DNA from: Phenylobacterium sp.
GTDB lineage: Bacteria; Pseudomonadota; Alphaproteobacteria; Caulobacterales; Caulobacteraceae
Direction of reading: 5' to 3'
Length of the DNA: 64,000 bases
NCBI GenBank assembly: GCA_020401865.1
Contig: JADCAS010000011.1
Location: forward strand, 1 to 64,000
This document shows, piece after piece, positions 8,320 through 16,589 of this stretch. The notes beneath the pieces are model-generated. The model saw only the letters and a program-made list of their open reading frames with translations. It did not search any database and had not been told where the DNA came from. The position numbers and the translations under genes were made by a program. Positions within the stretch are counted from its first letter, which is position 1. The number at the start of each line of letters is the position of its first letter.

Positions 8320-8913
8320 CTAGCCGCCCTTCGCCAGCAGGTCCGCCAGGGTCCGGTTTCCGTCCCAGTGCAGGCCGCCCCAACCAGCCTGGCGCGCGGC
8401 GGCGACATTGTCCGGCCGGTCATCCACCAGGGTCAGGTCCGCCGGCGCATAGCCCGTTCGGGCGACGACCGTGGTGAAGAAGCCCGGATCGGGCTTGGCC
8501 CAGCCGACATCCGCCGAATAGTGCATGGCGGCGAAGTGGTCCTGAAGCCCAAGGGTCTTCCAGAGGAAGGCGGCGCGCTCGTGCTCCTGGTTGGTGGCGA
8601 GGTGGAGGTCGACCCCCGTATTCCGGAGCGGCTCGAGCTGGGCGAGGAAGGCCGCGTCCAGGTCCGCATCGTGCTGGAACCAGTAGTCCATCAATTCGCG
8701 GGCGGTCAGATGGGGCGCGCACCGTTCGAGAACCGGGCCGAGGCGGGCGGGCAGGCTGGCCCTGCCGACCGCGATCTCCGCCCAGTGAATATCGAAGAAC
8801 TCGGCGTGGAGGACGGCAGGCGAAAGGCCCAGGTCCGCCTCCAGGTCCCTGGCCCAGCCCACGGGATGCGAGCGCACCAGGACCCCGTCGACATCGACCA
8901 TCAGGATCTTCAT
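8320..8913 (-). CDS. HAD superfamily hydrolase
   Basis: A 197-residue haloacid-dehalogenase-type hydrolase with the full motif set: nucleophile DVDGVL near residue 7, motif II Thr in LATNQE, motif III Lys in WAKPDPGFF, and motif IV LVDDRPDN. The cap is a small helical insertion after motif I. The substrate (a phosphate ester or haloacid) is not readable. The start is the ATG at 8911-8913. Upstream residues in the open frame come from a relic of an ABC ATPase gene and are not part of this protein. It follows the PLP decarboxylase gene with a 61-base gap. Confidence 0.85.
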   Translation of the reverse strand: MKILMVDVDGVLVRSHPVGWARDLEADLGLSPAVLHAEFFDIHWAEIAVGRASLPARLGPVLERCAPHLTARELMDYWFQHDADLDAAFLAQLEPLRNTGVDLHLATNQEHERAAFLWKTLGLQDHFAAMHYSADVGWAKPDPGFFTTVVARTGYAPADLTLVDDRPDNVAAARQAGWGGLHWDGNRTLADLLAKGG

Positions 8914-8985
8914 CACGACCTGACCCTGGCCGGCCGGATCGCCGACCGGGTCCGGGTGTTGGGCGAAGACGCCCTCATCGCCGGC
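8914..8985 (+). pseudogene. Relic of the 3' part of an ABC-transporter ATPase gene
   Basis: The plus strand from 8914 translates as HDLTLAGRIADRVRVLGED then ALIAGP, the switch-His region of an ABC ATPase. It aligns with btuD at 6751-6828 (HDLTLAARIADRVLVLAEGK) with about four in five bases identical by eye over some 70 bases. There is no Walker A, signature or start, so it is a fragment. It fills the whole gap between the HAD gene and the decarboxylase gene and overlaps the last codons of the latter. Confidence 0.6.
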
Positions 8986-10192
8986 CCGCTTCGTCAATCG
9001 CCGCCAGGATGCCTTCCATGTCGGCGTTGGGGTTGGCGGCAACGCATCTCAGCCAGGCCTCGCCGTTGAGGTTCGCCGGGGATGCAAGGCCTTGGGGAAG
9101 CGCGGCGGAGAAGGCCTCGACTTTCCGGGACGCGGGCCGGAAGACGATCACGCCCGTTCCGCCATCCGGAAAGCCTTCAAGGCCTGGGTGGGCGCTGATG
9201 AAGGCCTGCAGCCGACTGGCGTTGTCCATGCAGTGTTCGATCCGCGCGGCCATGCCCTCGCGTCCCCACGCCAGAAGAGTCGCCAGCAGCAGGGTTCCCG
9301 CCGCGCCGTGCGACCCCTGGACGCCAATATTCGGCGCCGCAAGGTAGGCGCCACCGAAGCCCAGGGTGTGGTGGGCCGCTTCCGTGTCCCGGAACAGGAC
9401 GAGCGCGGACTCCTTCGGCTGAAACAGCCACTTGTGCGCCGACACGGCGACAGAGTCGGCCTGGTCGACGCCGGAAAGACGATTCCGGTATCGACCGGAC
9501 AGGGCCAGCGGGCCCGCCCAAGCCGCATCAACATGCGTCCAGCCGGCCCGGCCGATACCGGCCAGGGGATCCACGGCCCCAACGCTTGTGGTCCCGGCGG
9601 TAAGGACAAGGCAGGCGTCGGAGAGGTCACCTGGCAGGGTGGCCGGATCCAGTCGGTGGCGCGGATCAACAGCCGCTTCTACGTATTCGAGGCCCAGGAT
9701 CCGGGCAGCCTTGCGGACGCTGAGGTGGGAAGCCGACGAGGCGACCACCTTCCTGACGCCCCGCAGGTCCCGCGCCGCCCACAGGGCCGTCAGATTGGCG
9801 AGGCTCGATCCAGTGGTCATGTGGCCGCCGTTCATTCCGAAGAATGGCGCCAACCATTCGACGACGCACGCTTCGGCTTCCCTGGCAAACGGGGCGGTCG
9901 CAGGATGCAGCAGGTTCTGGTTGAGACGGGCGTTCCAGAGCGCCACGGCCCAGGTGATCCATGGCGTCGGCGGATCCATGTGCGCCATCGCATGGCCTGC
10001 GTCGAGATAGGTCGCACGGCCGAGAACCCCCGGGGCAAGCCGCTCCAGGGCTTCCCTCTCGCCGAGTCCCACATCGGGCAATGACTTCGGCAAGCTGGGG
10101 GAGGCGCCCCCGGAAGCGCCCCGCCCTTCAAGCAACTCCAGGGCCCGAAACAGCCCTCCGGAGTTCAATTCGAAACTCGGGTCCGACGACAT
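8975..10192 (-). CDS. Pyridoxal-phosphate-dependent amino acid decarboxylase (group II)
   Basis: A 405-residue fold-type I decarboxylase related to glutamate, tyrosine and aromatic amino acid decarboxylases. Visible features are GHMTTGSSLANLTALWAARD for cofactor phosphate binding, HVDAAWAG with the pyridine-contacting Asp, and the Schiff-base Lys in SAHKWLFQPK. It releases CO2 from an amino acid to give an amine; the substrate is not predictable. The ATG at 10190-10192 has GCAGGAGCAGG upstream. The neighbouring permease gene, 40 bases upstream on the same strand, probably imports the substrate or exports the amine. Confidence 0.88.
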   Translation of the reverse strand: MSSDPSFELNSGGLFRALELLEGRGASGGASPSLPKSLPDVGLGEREALERLAPGVLGRATYLDAGHAMAHMDPPTPWITWAVALWNARLNQNLLHPATAPFAREAEACVVEWLAPFFGMNGGHMTTGSSLANLTALWAARDLRGVRKVVASSASHLSVRKAARILGLEYVEAAVDPRHRLDPATLPGDLSDACLVLTAGTTSVGAVDPLAGIGRAGWTHVDAAWAGPLALSGRYRNRLSGVDQADSVAVSAHKWLFQPKESALVLFRDTEAAHHTLGFGGAYLAAPNIGVQGSHGAAGTLLLATLLAWGREGMAARIEHCMDNASRLQAFISAHPGLEGFPDGGTGVIVFRPASRKVEAFSAALPQGLASPANLNGEAWLRCVAANPNADMEGILAAIDEAGRR

Positions 10193-10232
10193 CCGGGTCC
10201 TGCTCCTGCGGCAACGCCCTTGTTCGGCGGCC

Positions 10233-11651
10233 CTAGTTCTCCGCCAGCACGCTGTGCCGCCGGCTCCAGAGAAGGTAGACGACGAGGCCCACCAGGTTCC
10301 AGCCCAGGAAGAGCCAGCGGGTCAGGGCGGGCAGGCTCCAGAAGAGGTAGAGGCAGCCGGCGACGGCGAGGGGACCGACCAACCACCAGAGGGGTGTGCG
10401 GAAGGGCCGGGGCAGGTCGGGGCGCTGCATCCGCAGGATCATCATGGACAGGGCGGTGGCGACGAAGGCCGCCAGGGTGCCCGCGTTGGCCAGTTCGGCG
10501 ATCAGCTTCAGGGGCGCCGCACCGGCGATGACCGAGGCGAGGACCGCCGTGAAGAGGGTCACCCGGACCGGCGCGCCCCGGGGGCTGACCCGGGCCAGGC
10601 CGCGGGGCAGGAGGCCGTCCCGGGCCATGGCGAAGAAGACCCGGCTCTGGCCGAACATGAAGGCCATGATGACGGTGGGCAGGGCGATGACGGCGGCGGC
10701 GGCGATCAGGGTGGCGGCGAGGTCGTGTCCGCCGGACCTCAGGATGAAGGCCAGGGGCTCATCGCTCTTCGAGAAGGCCTGCCAGGGCGACGCGCCGAGG
10801 GCGGCGGCGGCCACGGCCATGTAGATGACCGCGCAGGCGACCATGGAGCCGATGATGCCGAGGGTCAGGTCCCGGCCCGGGTCCTTCGCCTCCTCGGCGG
10901 CGGTGGAGATGGCGTCGAAGCCGTAGAAGGCGAAGAAGATCAGCGCGGCGGCGGCCATCACCCCTTGGGGGGCGCCGTCAGGGCCCGTGTGCGCCGCGAA
11001 CCCAAAGGGCAGGAAGGGGCTGAACCGGGCGGCGTCGAAGGCCGGCAGGGCCAGGACGATGAAGGCCAGGAGGGCGGAAAGCTTCAGGAGCACCAGGACA
11101 ATGTTGGCGTTGGCGCTCTCGCGGACCCCGACCAGGAGGACGCCGGCCACCGCCAGGGTGATGAGGACCGCGGGCAGGTTGACCAGCCCTCTCGCCTCGC
11201 CTGTCAGGAGGCCGCTGGCCAGGGCGGGCGGCAGGACGACGCCGCGAGCCTCCAGGAAGCCCTGGGCGTAGCCGGACCAGCCCACCGCCACCGCCGAGCA
11301 GACCACGGTGTACTCCAGGATCAGGCTCCAGCCGATGATCCAGGCGACCAGTTCGCCCATGCCCGCGTAGGAATAGGAATAGGCGCTACCCGCGTGGGGC
11401 ATGAGGGTGGCCATCTCGGCGTAGCAGAGGGCTGCAAGGGTGCAGACGATCCCGGCGATGGCGAAGGACAGGATGACGCCGGGGCCGGCAAGGCCCGCCC
11501 CGACGCCGGTCAGGGTATAGATGCCGGTGCCGACGATGGCGCCGACCCCCAGGGCGACCAGGTGCGGCCAGCGCAGGGTGGGGGCCAGCTCATGCTCGCC
11601 CTCTGCCGCCGGACGCTGGTCGACCTGGCGACGCCGTGTGATGAAGCTCAT
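10233..11651 (-). CDS. APC-superfamily amino acid permease (cationic amino acid transporter type)
   Basis: A 472-residue transporter with about 12 to 14 membrane helices. The first helix has the APC signature GVGAIVGTGIYTLTGVGAG, and AGSAYSYSYAGMGELVAWII is typical of the CAT/YfnA group that moves amino acids with protons. The ATG at 11649-11651 follows GGGGAGGTGGG; an upstream codon at 11705 is not needed. It precedes the PLP decarboxylase gene on the same strand, so the two likely form a transport and decarboxylation pair. Confidence 0.88.
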   Translation of the reverse strand: MSFITRRRQVDQRPAAEGEHELAPTLRWPHLVALGVGAIVGTGIYTLTGVGAGLAGPGVILSFAIAGIVCTLAALCYAEMATLMPHAGSAYSYSYAGMGELVAWIIGWSLILEYTVVCSAVAVGWSGYAQGFLEARGVVLPPALASGLLTGEARGLVNLPAVLITLAVAGVLLVGVRESANANIVLVLLKLSALLAFIVLALPAFDAARFSPFLPFGFAAHTGPDGAPQGVMAAAALIFFAFYGFDAISTAAEEAKDPGRDLTLGIIGSMVACAVIYMAVAAAALGASPWQAFSKSDEPLAFILRSGGHDLAATLIAAAAVIALPTVIMAFMFGQSRVFFAMARDGLLPRGLARVSPRGAPVRVTLFTAVLASVIAGAAPLKLIAELANAGTLAAFVATALSMMILRMQRPDLPRPFRTPLWWLVGPLAVAGCLYLFWSLPALTRWLFLGWNLVGLVVYLLWSRRHSVLAEN

Positions 11652-11751
11652 GGTCCCACCTCCCCTGTCACACCGACCATGGCCCGCATTGGCGCGACCG
11701 GGCAAGGGGCGTAGGAAAGGTCCGGATTCAGGAACTGGGGAGGCTCAGGTC

Positions 11752-13512
11752 ATGGTTTGGCTTCGGGGACTGGGCTGTGCGGCCCTTCTCTTCCTGGCCC
11801 TGTCGGCGGCGCCCGCGGCGGCGGCGGCCCCCGCCCTCGACGCCCTGGTCGCCGACTACGAGGCCTGGGCCCTGGGTGACGACCCCTTCGAGGCCGGGCG
11901 CCGGGGCGACGCCGACGCCCTGTCGCGGCTTCCCGACCCGAGCCCCGCGGCGGACGCCCGACGCCGGGCCGCCCTGACCGGGTTCCGAGACCGGCTTGCA
12001 GGCCTGCCCGCCGGGCTGACCGGGGAGGACGCCCTCAACCGGAACTTCCTCCGCTGGACCCTGTCCCGACGCCTCGCCAGCCTGGACTTCGACGAGGCGC
12101 GCATGCCCTTCAGCTCGGACGGCGGCTTCGACCAGACCCTTGGCTATGTGGCGGGAGGCCTGCCCATGCGCTCGGCCGGGGACGCCCGGGCCTGGATCGC
12201 CCGACTGAAAGCCCTGCCCGCCTACTATGACGCGCACATCGCCAACGCCCGGCGGGGGGCCCGGAGCGGTTTCACCCAGCCCCGTCCGACGACCCTCCAG
12301 GTCCTGGAGCGGGCGCGCGCCGCCGCCGCCCTGAATCCCGATGAAGACCCCCTCCTGGCCCCGCTCATGAAACTGCCGGCGGGCCTTCCCGGGACGGACC
12401 GCAACGCCCTGCTGGAAGAGGCCAGGGGTGTTCTGCGCGACCAGGTCCGGCCCGCCCGCGCGCGCTTCATCACCTTCCTGGAGACCGAGTACCTGCCCGC
12501 CGCCCGCCAGAGCCTGGCGGCCCGGAGCCTGCCGAACGGCGAAGCCTACTACCGCTGGCTGGTCGCCGACCACACCACCACCAACCTGACCCCCGATCAG
12601 ATCCACCAGGTCGGCCTGGACGAGGTGGCCCGTATCCGCCGGGAGATGGAGGCGGTCATGGCCGAGACCGGCTTCAAGGGCGACTTCGCCGCCTTCCTGG
12701 CCATGCTGCGCAGCGACCCGCGCTTCTACGCTGCCAGCCGCGAGGAACTTCTGGAGAAAGCCTCGCGGATCGCCAAGCGGATCGACAACGAGCTTCCCGC
12801 CTGGTTCGCGACCCTGCCCCGGCTGACCTACGGCGTCCGGCCGGTGCCGGCGGAGATCGAGGCGACCTACACCACCGGCCGCTACTTCGGCGGCAGCGCC
12901 GCCCGGGGGGTCGCCGGCGGCTATATGGTCAACACTTCCCGGCTGGACCAGCGGCCCCTCTACGAGCTCCCGGCCCTGACCCTGCATGAGGCCGTCCCGG
13001 GCCATCACCTTCAGATCGCCCTGGCCGAGGAGGCGCAGAGCGTCCCCGACTTCCGGCGCAACGCCGACGTCACCGCCTATACGGAGGGATGGGGCCTCTA
13101 CGCCGAGAAGCTGGGTGGGGAGATGGGGATCTATCGCGATCCCTGGGAGCGGTTCGGCCGGCTCTCCTACGAGATGTGGCGGGCCTGCCGGCTGGTGGCT
13201 GACACCGGAATCCACTGGAAGAGCTGGAGCCTCGACCAGGCCCGGACCTGCTTCGCGCAGAACAGCGCCCTGTCGCCCCTCAACATCGAGGTGGAACTGG
13301 CCCGCTACGTCTCCTGGCCCGGCCAGGCCCTGGCCTACAAGATCGGCGAGATGCGGATCGTCGCCCTGCGCGAGGCCGCGCGCCGCGAGCTCGGCGAGCG
13401 CTTCGACATCCGCCGGTTCCACGACGCAGTGCTGCTGGCCGGACCCCTGCCTCTGGACATGCTGGAGGCCCGGATCCGCGACTGGACCGAGGCCGAACGC
13501 CGGGGGAACTAG
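11752..13512 (+). CDS. DUF885 family secreted putative metallopeptidase
   Basis: A 586-residue protein with a cleavable signal peptide (GLGCAALLFLALSAAPAAAAA). The C-terminal half carries TLHEAVPGHHLQIAL, a HExxxGHH-like zinc motif, and later TEGWGLYAEKLG, which can supply the third ligand. DUF885 proteins are periplasmic and look like peptidases, but substrates are generally unknown. I used the ATG at 11752, after GGGGAGG, because the upstream open frame lacks coding character and overlaps the divergent permease start. The stop overlaps that of the convergent tetR gene by 2 bases. Confidence 0.88.
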   Translation: MVWLRGLGCAALLFLALSAAPAAAAAPALDALVADYEAWALGDDPFEAGRRGDADALSRLPDPSPAADARRRAALTGFRDRLAGLPAGLTGEDALNRNFLRWTLSRRLASLDFDEARMPFSSDGGFDQTLGYVAGGLPMRSAGDARAWIARLKALPAYYDAHIANARRGARSGFTQPRPTTLQVLERARAAAALNPDEDPLLAPLMKLPAGLPGTDRNALLEEARGVLRDQVRPARARFITFLETEYLPAARQSLAARSLPNGEAYYRWLVADHTTTNLTPDQIHQVGLDEVARIRREMEAVMAETGFKGDFAAFLAMLRSDPRFYAASREELLEKASRIAKRIDNELPAWFATLPRLTYGVRPVPAEIEATYTTGRYFGGSAARGVAGGYMVNTSRLDQRPLYELPALTLHEAVPGHHLQIALAEEAQSVPDFRRNADVTAYTEGWGLYAEKLGGEMGIYRDPWERFGRLSYEMWRACRLVADTGIHWKSWSLDQARTCFAQNSALSPLNIEVELARYVSWPGQALAYKIGEMRIVALREAARRELGERFDIRRFHDAVLLAGPLPLDMLEARIRDWTEAERRGN

Positions 13513-14135
13513 CCGGGCCAGAGGTCCTGGGCCGCACCCTTGCGATTCAAGCCGCGGACTGCGCGCTTGACCACGGCGATGAGCCGGCTGCGTCGGTTGT
13601 CTGCATCGTAGGAAAGCCCGCCCCGGGCCAGGCCTTCCAGGAGGAAGCGGCCAAGGTCGCGGCTGGTCTGGAAGCGGGGATCTTCCCCCGCCTGGGCGAC
13701 GGCGCCGTACCGGCCCCCCAGCCGTCCGGAATCGAAGTCGGCCAGCAGCGCCTCGATAGCGCCGGCCACCTCGGGATCGGCGCGGGCGGCCGAGCGGAGT
13801 TCCGCGAAGGCGAGGAAGGGTGGCTCGAAAAGAAGGGTCCAGTAGGTGTCGATGGCGTGGTCAGAAGCATCGACCCCCGGCGGGGCGCGGCCGGCGGCGT
13901 CGAAGAGACGGGCCATGGCCTCCCCCAGGTGCGGCGCAAGGGCCGCCAGAAGGGCCGGACGATCGGGAAAGTGGTAGAGGTAGGCGGTCCGGGCCAGGCC
14001 CGCGCGGGCGGCGATGGCGGCGGGTGTGACCGAAGCCAGGCCCGTCTCAGCCAGCAAGCCGACCACCGCTTCGAGCAGGCATCGGCGAGTTCGCTCAGCG
14101 CGCGTGGACAGTGCGGTCGAGGCGATGGAAGCCAT
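13509..14135 (-). CDS. TetR family transcriptional regulator
   Basis: A 208-residue regulator with a TetR helix-turn-helix (LLAETGLASVTPAAIAARAG then LARTAYLYHFPDR). The C-terminal domain includes an aromatic-rich stretch (YWTLLFEPPFLAFAELRSAA). The ATG at 14133-14135 is taken as start, with GGAGGAG somewhat far upstream. A TTG at 14204 would add 23 unconvincing residues. It converges on the DUF885 gene and is divergent from the metallophosphoesterase at 14250, a possible target, but no clear operator is visible in the 115-base gap. Confidence 0.85.
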   Translation of the reverse strand: MASIASTALSTRAERTRRCLLEAVVGLLAETGLASVTPAAIAARAGLARTAYLYHFPDRPALLAALAPHLGEAMARLFDAAGRAPPGVDASDHAIDTYWTLLFEPPFLAFAELRSAARADPEVAGAIEALLADFDSGRLGGRYGAVAQAGEDPRFQTSRDLGRFLLEGLARGGLSYDADNRRSRLIAVVKRAVRGLNRKGAAQDLWPG

Positions 14136-14249
14136 AGGTTGCTTCTGTCTCCTCCTTCCCGCCTTGGCAATCCCCGGGGCCAGCGTCATCCGATTGACAC
14201 GCAATCAGCTTAGCGAGCGCGCACAAACCACGAACTCGGGGGTCGATTG

Positions 14250-15062
14250 ATGATGTCGCAGAGCGATCACAGGTACCGGACCGTCTTCATCTCCGACGTC
14301 CACCTGGGTACGAAGGGATGCCAGGCCGAGCTTCTCCTGGACTTCATCCGGACGGCGGAGTTCGACACCCTCTACCTGGTCGGCGACATCATCGACGGAT
14401 GGAAGCTGCGCAACGGCTGGTACTGGCCCCAGGCGCACAACGACGTGGTCCAGAAGATCCTCCGGCTCGCCCGCAAGGGGGTGAAGGTCATCTACGTGCC
14501 CGGCAACCATGACGAGGCGGCGCGGGACTTCATCGGCCACCGTTTCGGCGACGTGCTCGTAGCCCGCGACGCCATCCATGAGACGGCCGATGGCCGGCGC
14601 TTCCTGGTAACCCACGGCGATGAGTTCGACGGCGTCCTGCGGCACGCCCGCTGGCTGGCCTTCGTAGGCGACTGGTCCTATCGCTCGCTGCTCAGCATGA
14701 ACACGGTCTTCAACCGCTTTCGTCGGCGGATGGGCTTTGGTTACTGGTCGCTGTCGGCCTACCTGAAGCTGAAGGTCAAAAACGCCGTTCAGTTCATCGA
14801 GAACTACGAGGAAGCGGTCGTCGAGGAGGCCCGCAGAAGGGGCGTCGACGGCGTGATCTGCGGGCACATCCACAAGGCGGAGATCCGCAGGTTCGACGAC
14901 ATCCTCTACATCAATGACGGCGACTGGGTCGAAAGCTGCACAGCTGTCGCCGAAAGGGACGACGGGGAGCTGGTGCTCCTCGACTGGAGCCGGACGCGCT
15001 TGGCGCCGCGCCGCACCTCACGCCCGCTTGTTCTGGAGCCGGAGTCCAGATTCGCCGCTTGA
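14250..15062 (+). CDS. Metallophosphoesterase, UDP-2,3-diacylglucosamine hydrolase-like
   Basis: A 270-residue calcineurin-type phosphoesterase with all metal-binding motifs in order: ISDVHLGT (D-x-H), LVGDIIDGW (GD), VPGNHDEA (GNHD), VTHGDEFDG and CGHIHKAE (GHxH). It resembles the LpxH/LpxI-type enzymes of lipid A synthesis, but this branch is often found beside a GT4 glycosyltransferase, as here, and may act on another phospholipid or glycolipid intermediate. The ATG at 14250 or 14253 is the start. The glycosyltransferase frame begins 47 bases downstream. Confidence 0.85.
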   Translation: MMSQSDHRYRTVFISDVHLGTKGCQAELLLDFIRTAEFDTLYLVGDIIDGWKLRNGWYWPQAHNDVVQKILRLARKGVKVIYVPGNHDEAARDFIGHRFGDVLVARDAIHETADGRRFLVTHGDEFDGVLRHARWLAFVGDWSYRSLLSMNTVFNRFRRRMGFGYWSLSAYLKLKVKNAVQFIENYEEAVVEEARRRGVDGVICGHIHKAEIRRFDDILYINDGDWVESCTAVAERDDGELVLLDWSRTRLAPRRTSRPLVLEPESRFAA

Positions 15063-15093
15063 TGCCAAATTCTTGACGTTGCGTCGGATTTAG

Positions 15094-15110
15094 TGACAGT
15101 CGTTTTGTCA
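15094..15110 (+). promoter_or_regulatory. Inverted repeat at the start of the TetR-glycosyltransferase gene
   Basis: TGACA at 15094-15098 and TGTCA at 15106-15110 form an inverted repeat with a 7-base centre, ending on the A of the start codon. TTGACG at 15073-15078 could be the -35 of the promoter. The position fits an autoregulatory operator for the TetR-like domain encoded immediately downstream, but a TGACA/TGTCA pair can also arise by chance. Confidence 0.35.
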
Positions 15111-16510
15111 TGCCGCCATTCCGGACCCTCCCCGCAGGCCTGTCCAGAGGCCAGCAGAAAGCGCAGACCGAGGCGCGCATCCTCGACGCCGTAAGCCGCC
15201 TTCTTGAGGATGGGCGGCTGGATGAGGCCTCCTACTCCGAGATCGCCAGGCTGGCGGGGGTGGGCGAGCGCACGGTCTACCGCCACTTCCCCACCCGCGA
15301 CTCCCTTATGGGCGCCTTTTGGGCCCGTCTCCAGACCGAAGGGCTGCCGCCTCGGAAACCCTCCATGCGCCGGGTCCGTGAGAGCGTTCGTACGGAGATC
15401 GACGGCCGCAGGCCCATGCGGATCCTCATCGCCACCGACGCCTGGGAGCCTCAGGTCAACGGGGTGGTGCGCACCCTGACCTGGGTCATCGCCGAGATGC
15501 AGGCCATGGGTCACACAGTGGAAGTGATCTCCCCGGAGCAGTTCCGCGGCTTCCCCCTGCCGACCTATCCCGAGATCAAGGTCGCCGTCGGGGCCTACGA
15601 ACCGGTGCGCGAACGCTTCAAGGCTTTCGAACCCGAGGCCATCCATATCGCCACCGAAGGGCCGATCGGCCTGGCCGCCCGGCGGATCTGCGTGGAGTGG
15701 AAGCTGCCCTTCACCACGAGCTACCACACCCGTTTCCCGGAATACGTCTCGGCGCGCCTGCCCCTGCCCCTGTCGGCGGGCTACGCCTACATGCGTTGGT
15801 TCCACAAGCCGTCTGGCCGGCTGATGGTGGCGACGCCCACCATGCGGGACGAACTGGCCCAGCATGGATTCCGGAACATCACCGCCTGGTCCCGGGGCGT
15901 CGATACAGAGCAGTTCCGTCCCCTGCAGGCCGGGGATCCCGACGTCTACGAGGGCCTGCCCCGTCCCATCTTCCTGTCCGTCGGCCGGGTGGCCGTGGAG
16001 AAGAACATCGAGGCCTTCCTGGCCCTCGACCTGCCAGGCTCCAAGGTCGTGGTGGGCGATGGACCCCAGCGGGAAGAGCTGGAAAGCCGGTATCCGGACG
16101 CGGTCTTCCGCGGGGCCCGCTTCGGGGACGACCTCACCGCCCATTTCGCCGGCGCGGACGTCTTTGTCTTTCCTTCCCTGACCGACACCTTCGGCCTGGT
16201 GATCCTGGAGGCCATGGCGACGGGTACGCCGGTGGCGGCCTATCCCGCGCCCGGGCCTATCGACATCATCCCGGGGTCCGGCGCCGGAGTCCTGGCCCTG
16301 ACGGCCACCGAAGGGTTGAGGGAGGCCTGTCTTGAGGCCCTGAAGCTCGACCGCGCCGTCGTGCGCAGGTTCGCCGAGGGGTTCTCCTGGAGGGCCTGCG
16401 CCGAGGACTTCGTCCGCAACCTGCAGCCCTGGCCAGAGCCCGAGAAGACCCGGTTCTGGCGCCGCCTGCGCCGCCTCACCCGCCTGAGGCGCCGGCGCGA
16501 CGAGGCTTGA
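15110..16510 (+). CDS. TetR helix-turn-helix fused in frame to GT4 glycosyltransferase
   Basis: One 466-residue reading frame holds two unlike parts. Residues about 15-75 are a TetR DNA-binding domain (LDEASYSEIARLAGVGERTV then YRHFPTRDSL). From residue 103 (base 15416) it is a complete family 4 glycosyltransferase: MRILIATDAWEPQVNGVVRT at the N-terminus, HIATEGPIG, YHTRFPEYV, LSVGRVAVEKNIEAFL and the E-x7-E region VFPSLTDTFGLVILEAM. GT4 enzymes of this kind transfer sugars to lipids. The TetR ligand domain is missing. Either the fusion is real, or the enzyme is translated from the ATG at 15416, which has only a weak GCAGG before it. The metallophosphoesterase upstream is its usual partner. 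Confidence 0.8.
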   Translation: MPPFRTLPAGLSRGQQKAQTEARILDAVSRLLEDGRLDEASYSEIARLAGVGERTVYRHFPTRDSLMGAFWARLQTEGLPPRKPSMRRVRESVRTEIDGRRPMRILIATDAWEPQVNGVVRTLTWVIAEMQAMGHTVEVISPEQFRGFPLPTYPEIKVAVGAYEPVRERFKAFEPEAIHIATEGPIGLAARRICVEWKLPFTTSYHTRFPEYVSARLPLPLSAGYAYMRWFHKPSGRLMVATPTMRDELAQHGFRNITAWSRGVDTEQFRPLQAGDPDVYEGLPRPIFLSVGRVAVEKNIEAFLALDLPGSKVVVGDGPQREELESRYPDAVFRGARFGDDLTAHFAGADVFVFPSLTDTFGLVILEAMATGTPVAAYPAPGPIDIIPGSGAGVLALTATEGLREACLEALKLDRAVVRRFAEGFSWRACAEDFVRNLQPWPEPEKTRFWRRLRRLTRLRRRRDEA

Positions 16511-16527
16511 TCCGGCCCCGATCCCGC

Positions 16528-16563
16528 AAAGAAAAGCGCCGCAGACCCTGAGGTCTGCGGCGC
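16528..16563 (-). terminator. Rho-independent terminator of pstS
   Basis: GCGCCGCAGACC (16536-16547), loop CTGA, GGTCTGCGGCGC (16552-16563) is a perfect 12-bp stem. On the minus strand it is followed by TTTTCTTT, so it terminates pstS, which ends at 16590. The hairpin may also help end the convergent glycosyltransferase transcript. Confidence 0.85.
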
Positions 16564-16589
16564 AGGCGCCAATGGCGGACGGCTGCGGG

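Noticed and set aside
8368..9069. A plus-strand frame of 233 codons that ends with ABC-ATPase-like residues.
   Set aside because: Only bases 8914-8985 look like an ATPase. The rest is antisense to the HAD gene, so it was recorded as a relic and not as a gene.
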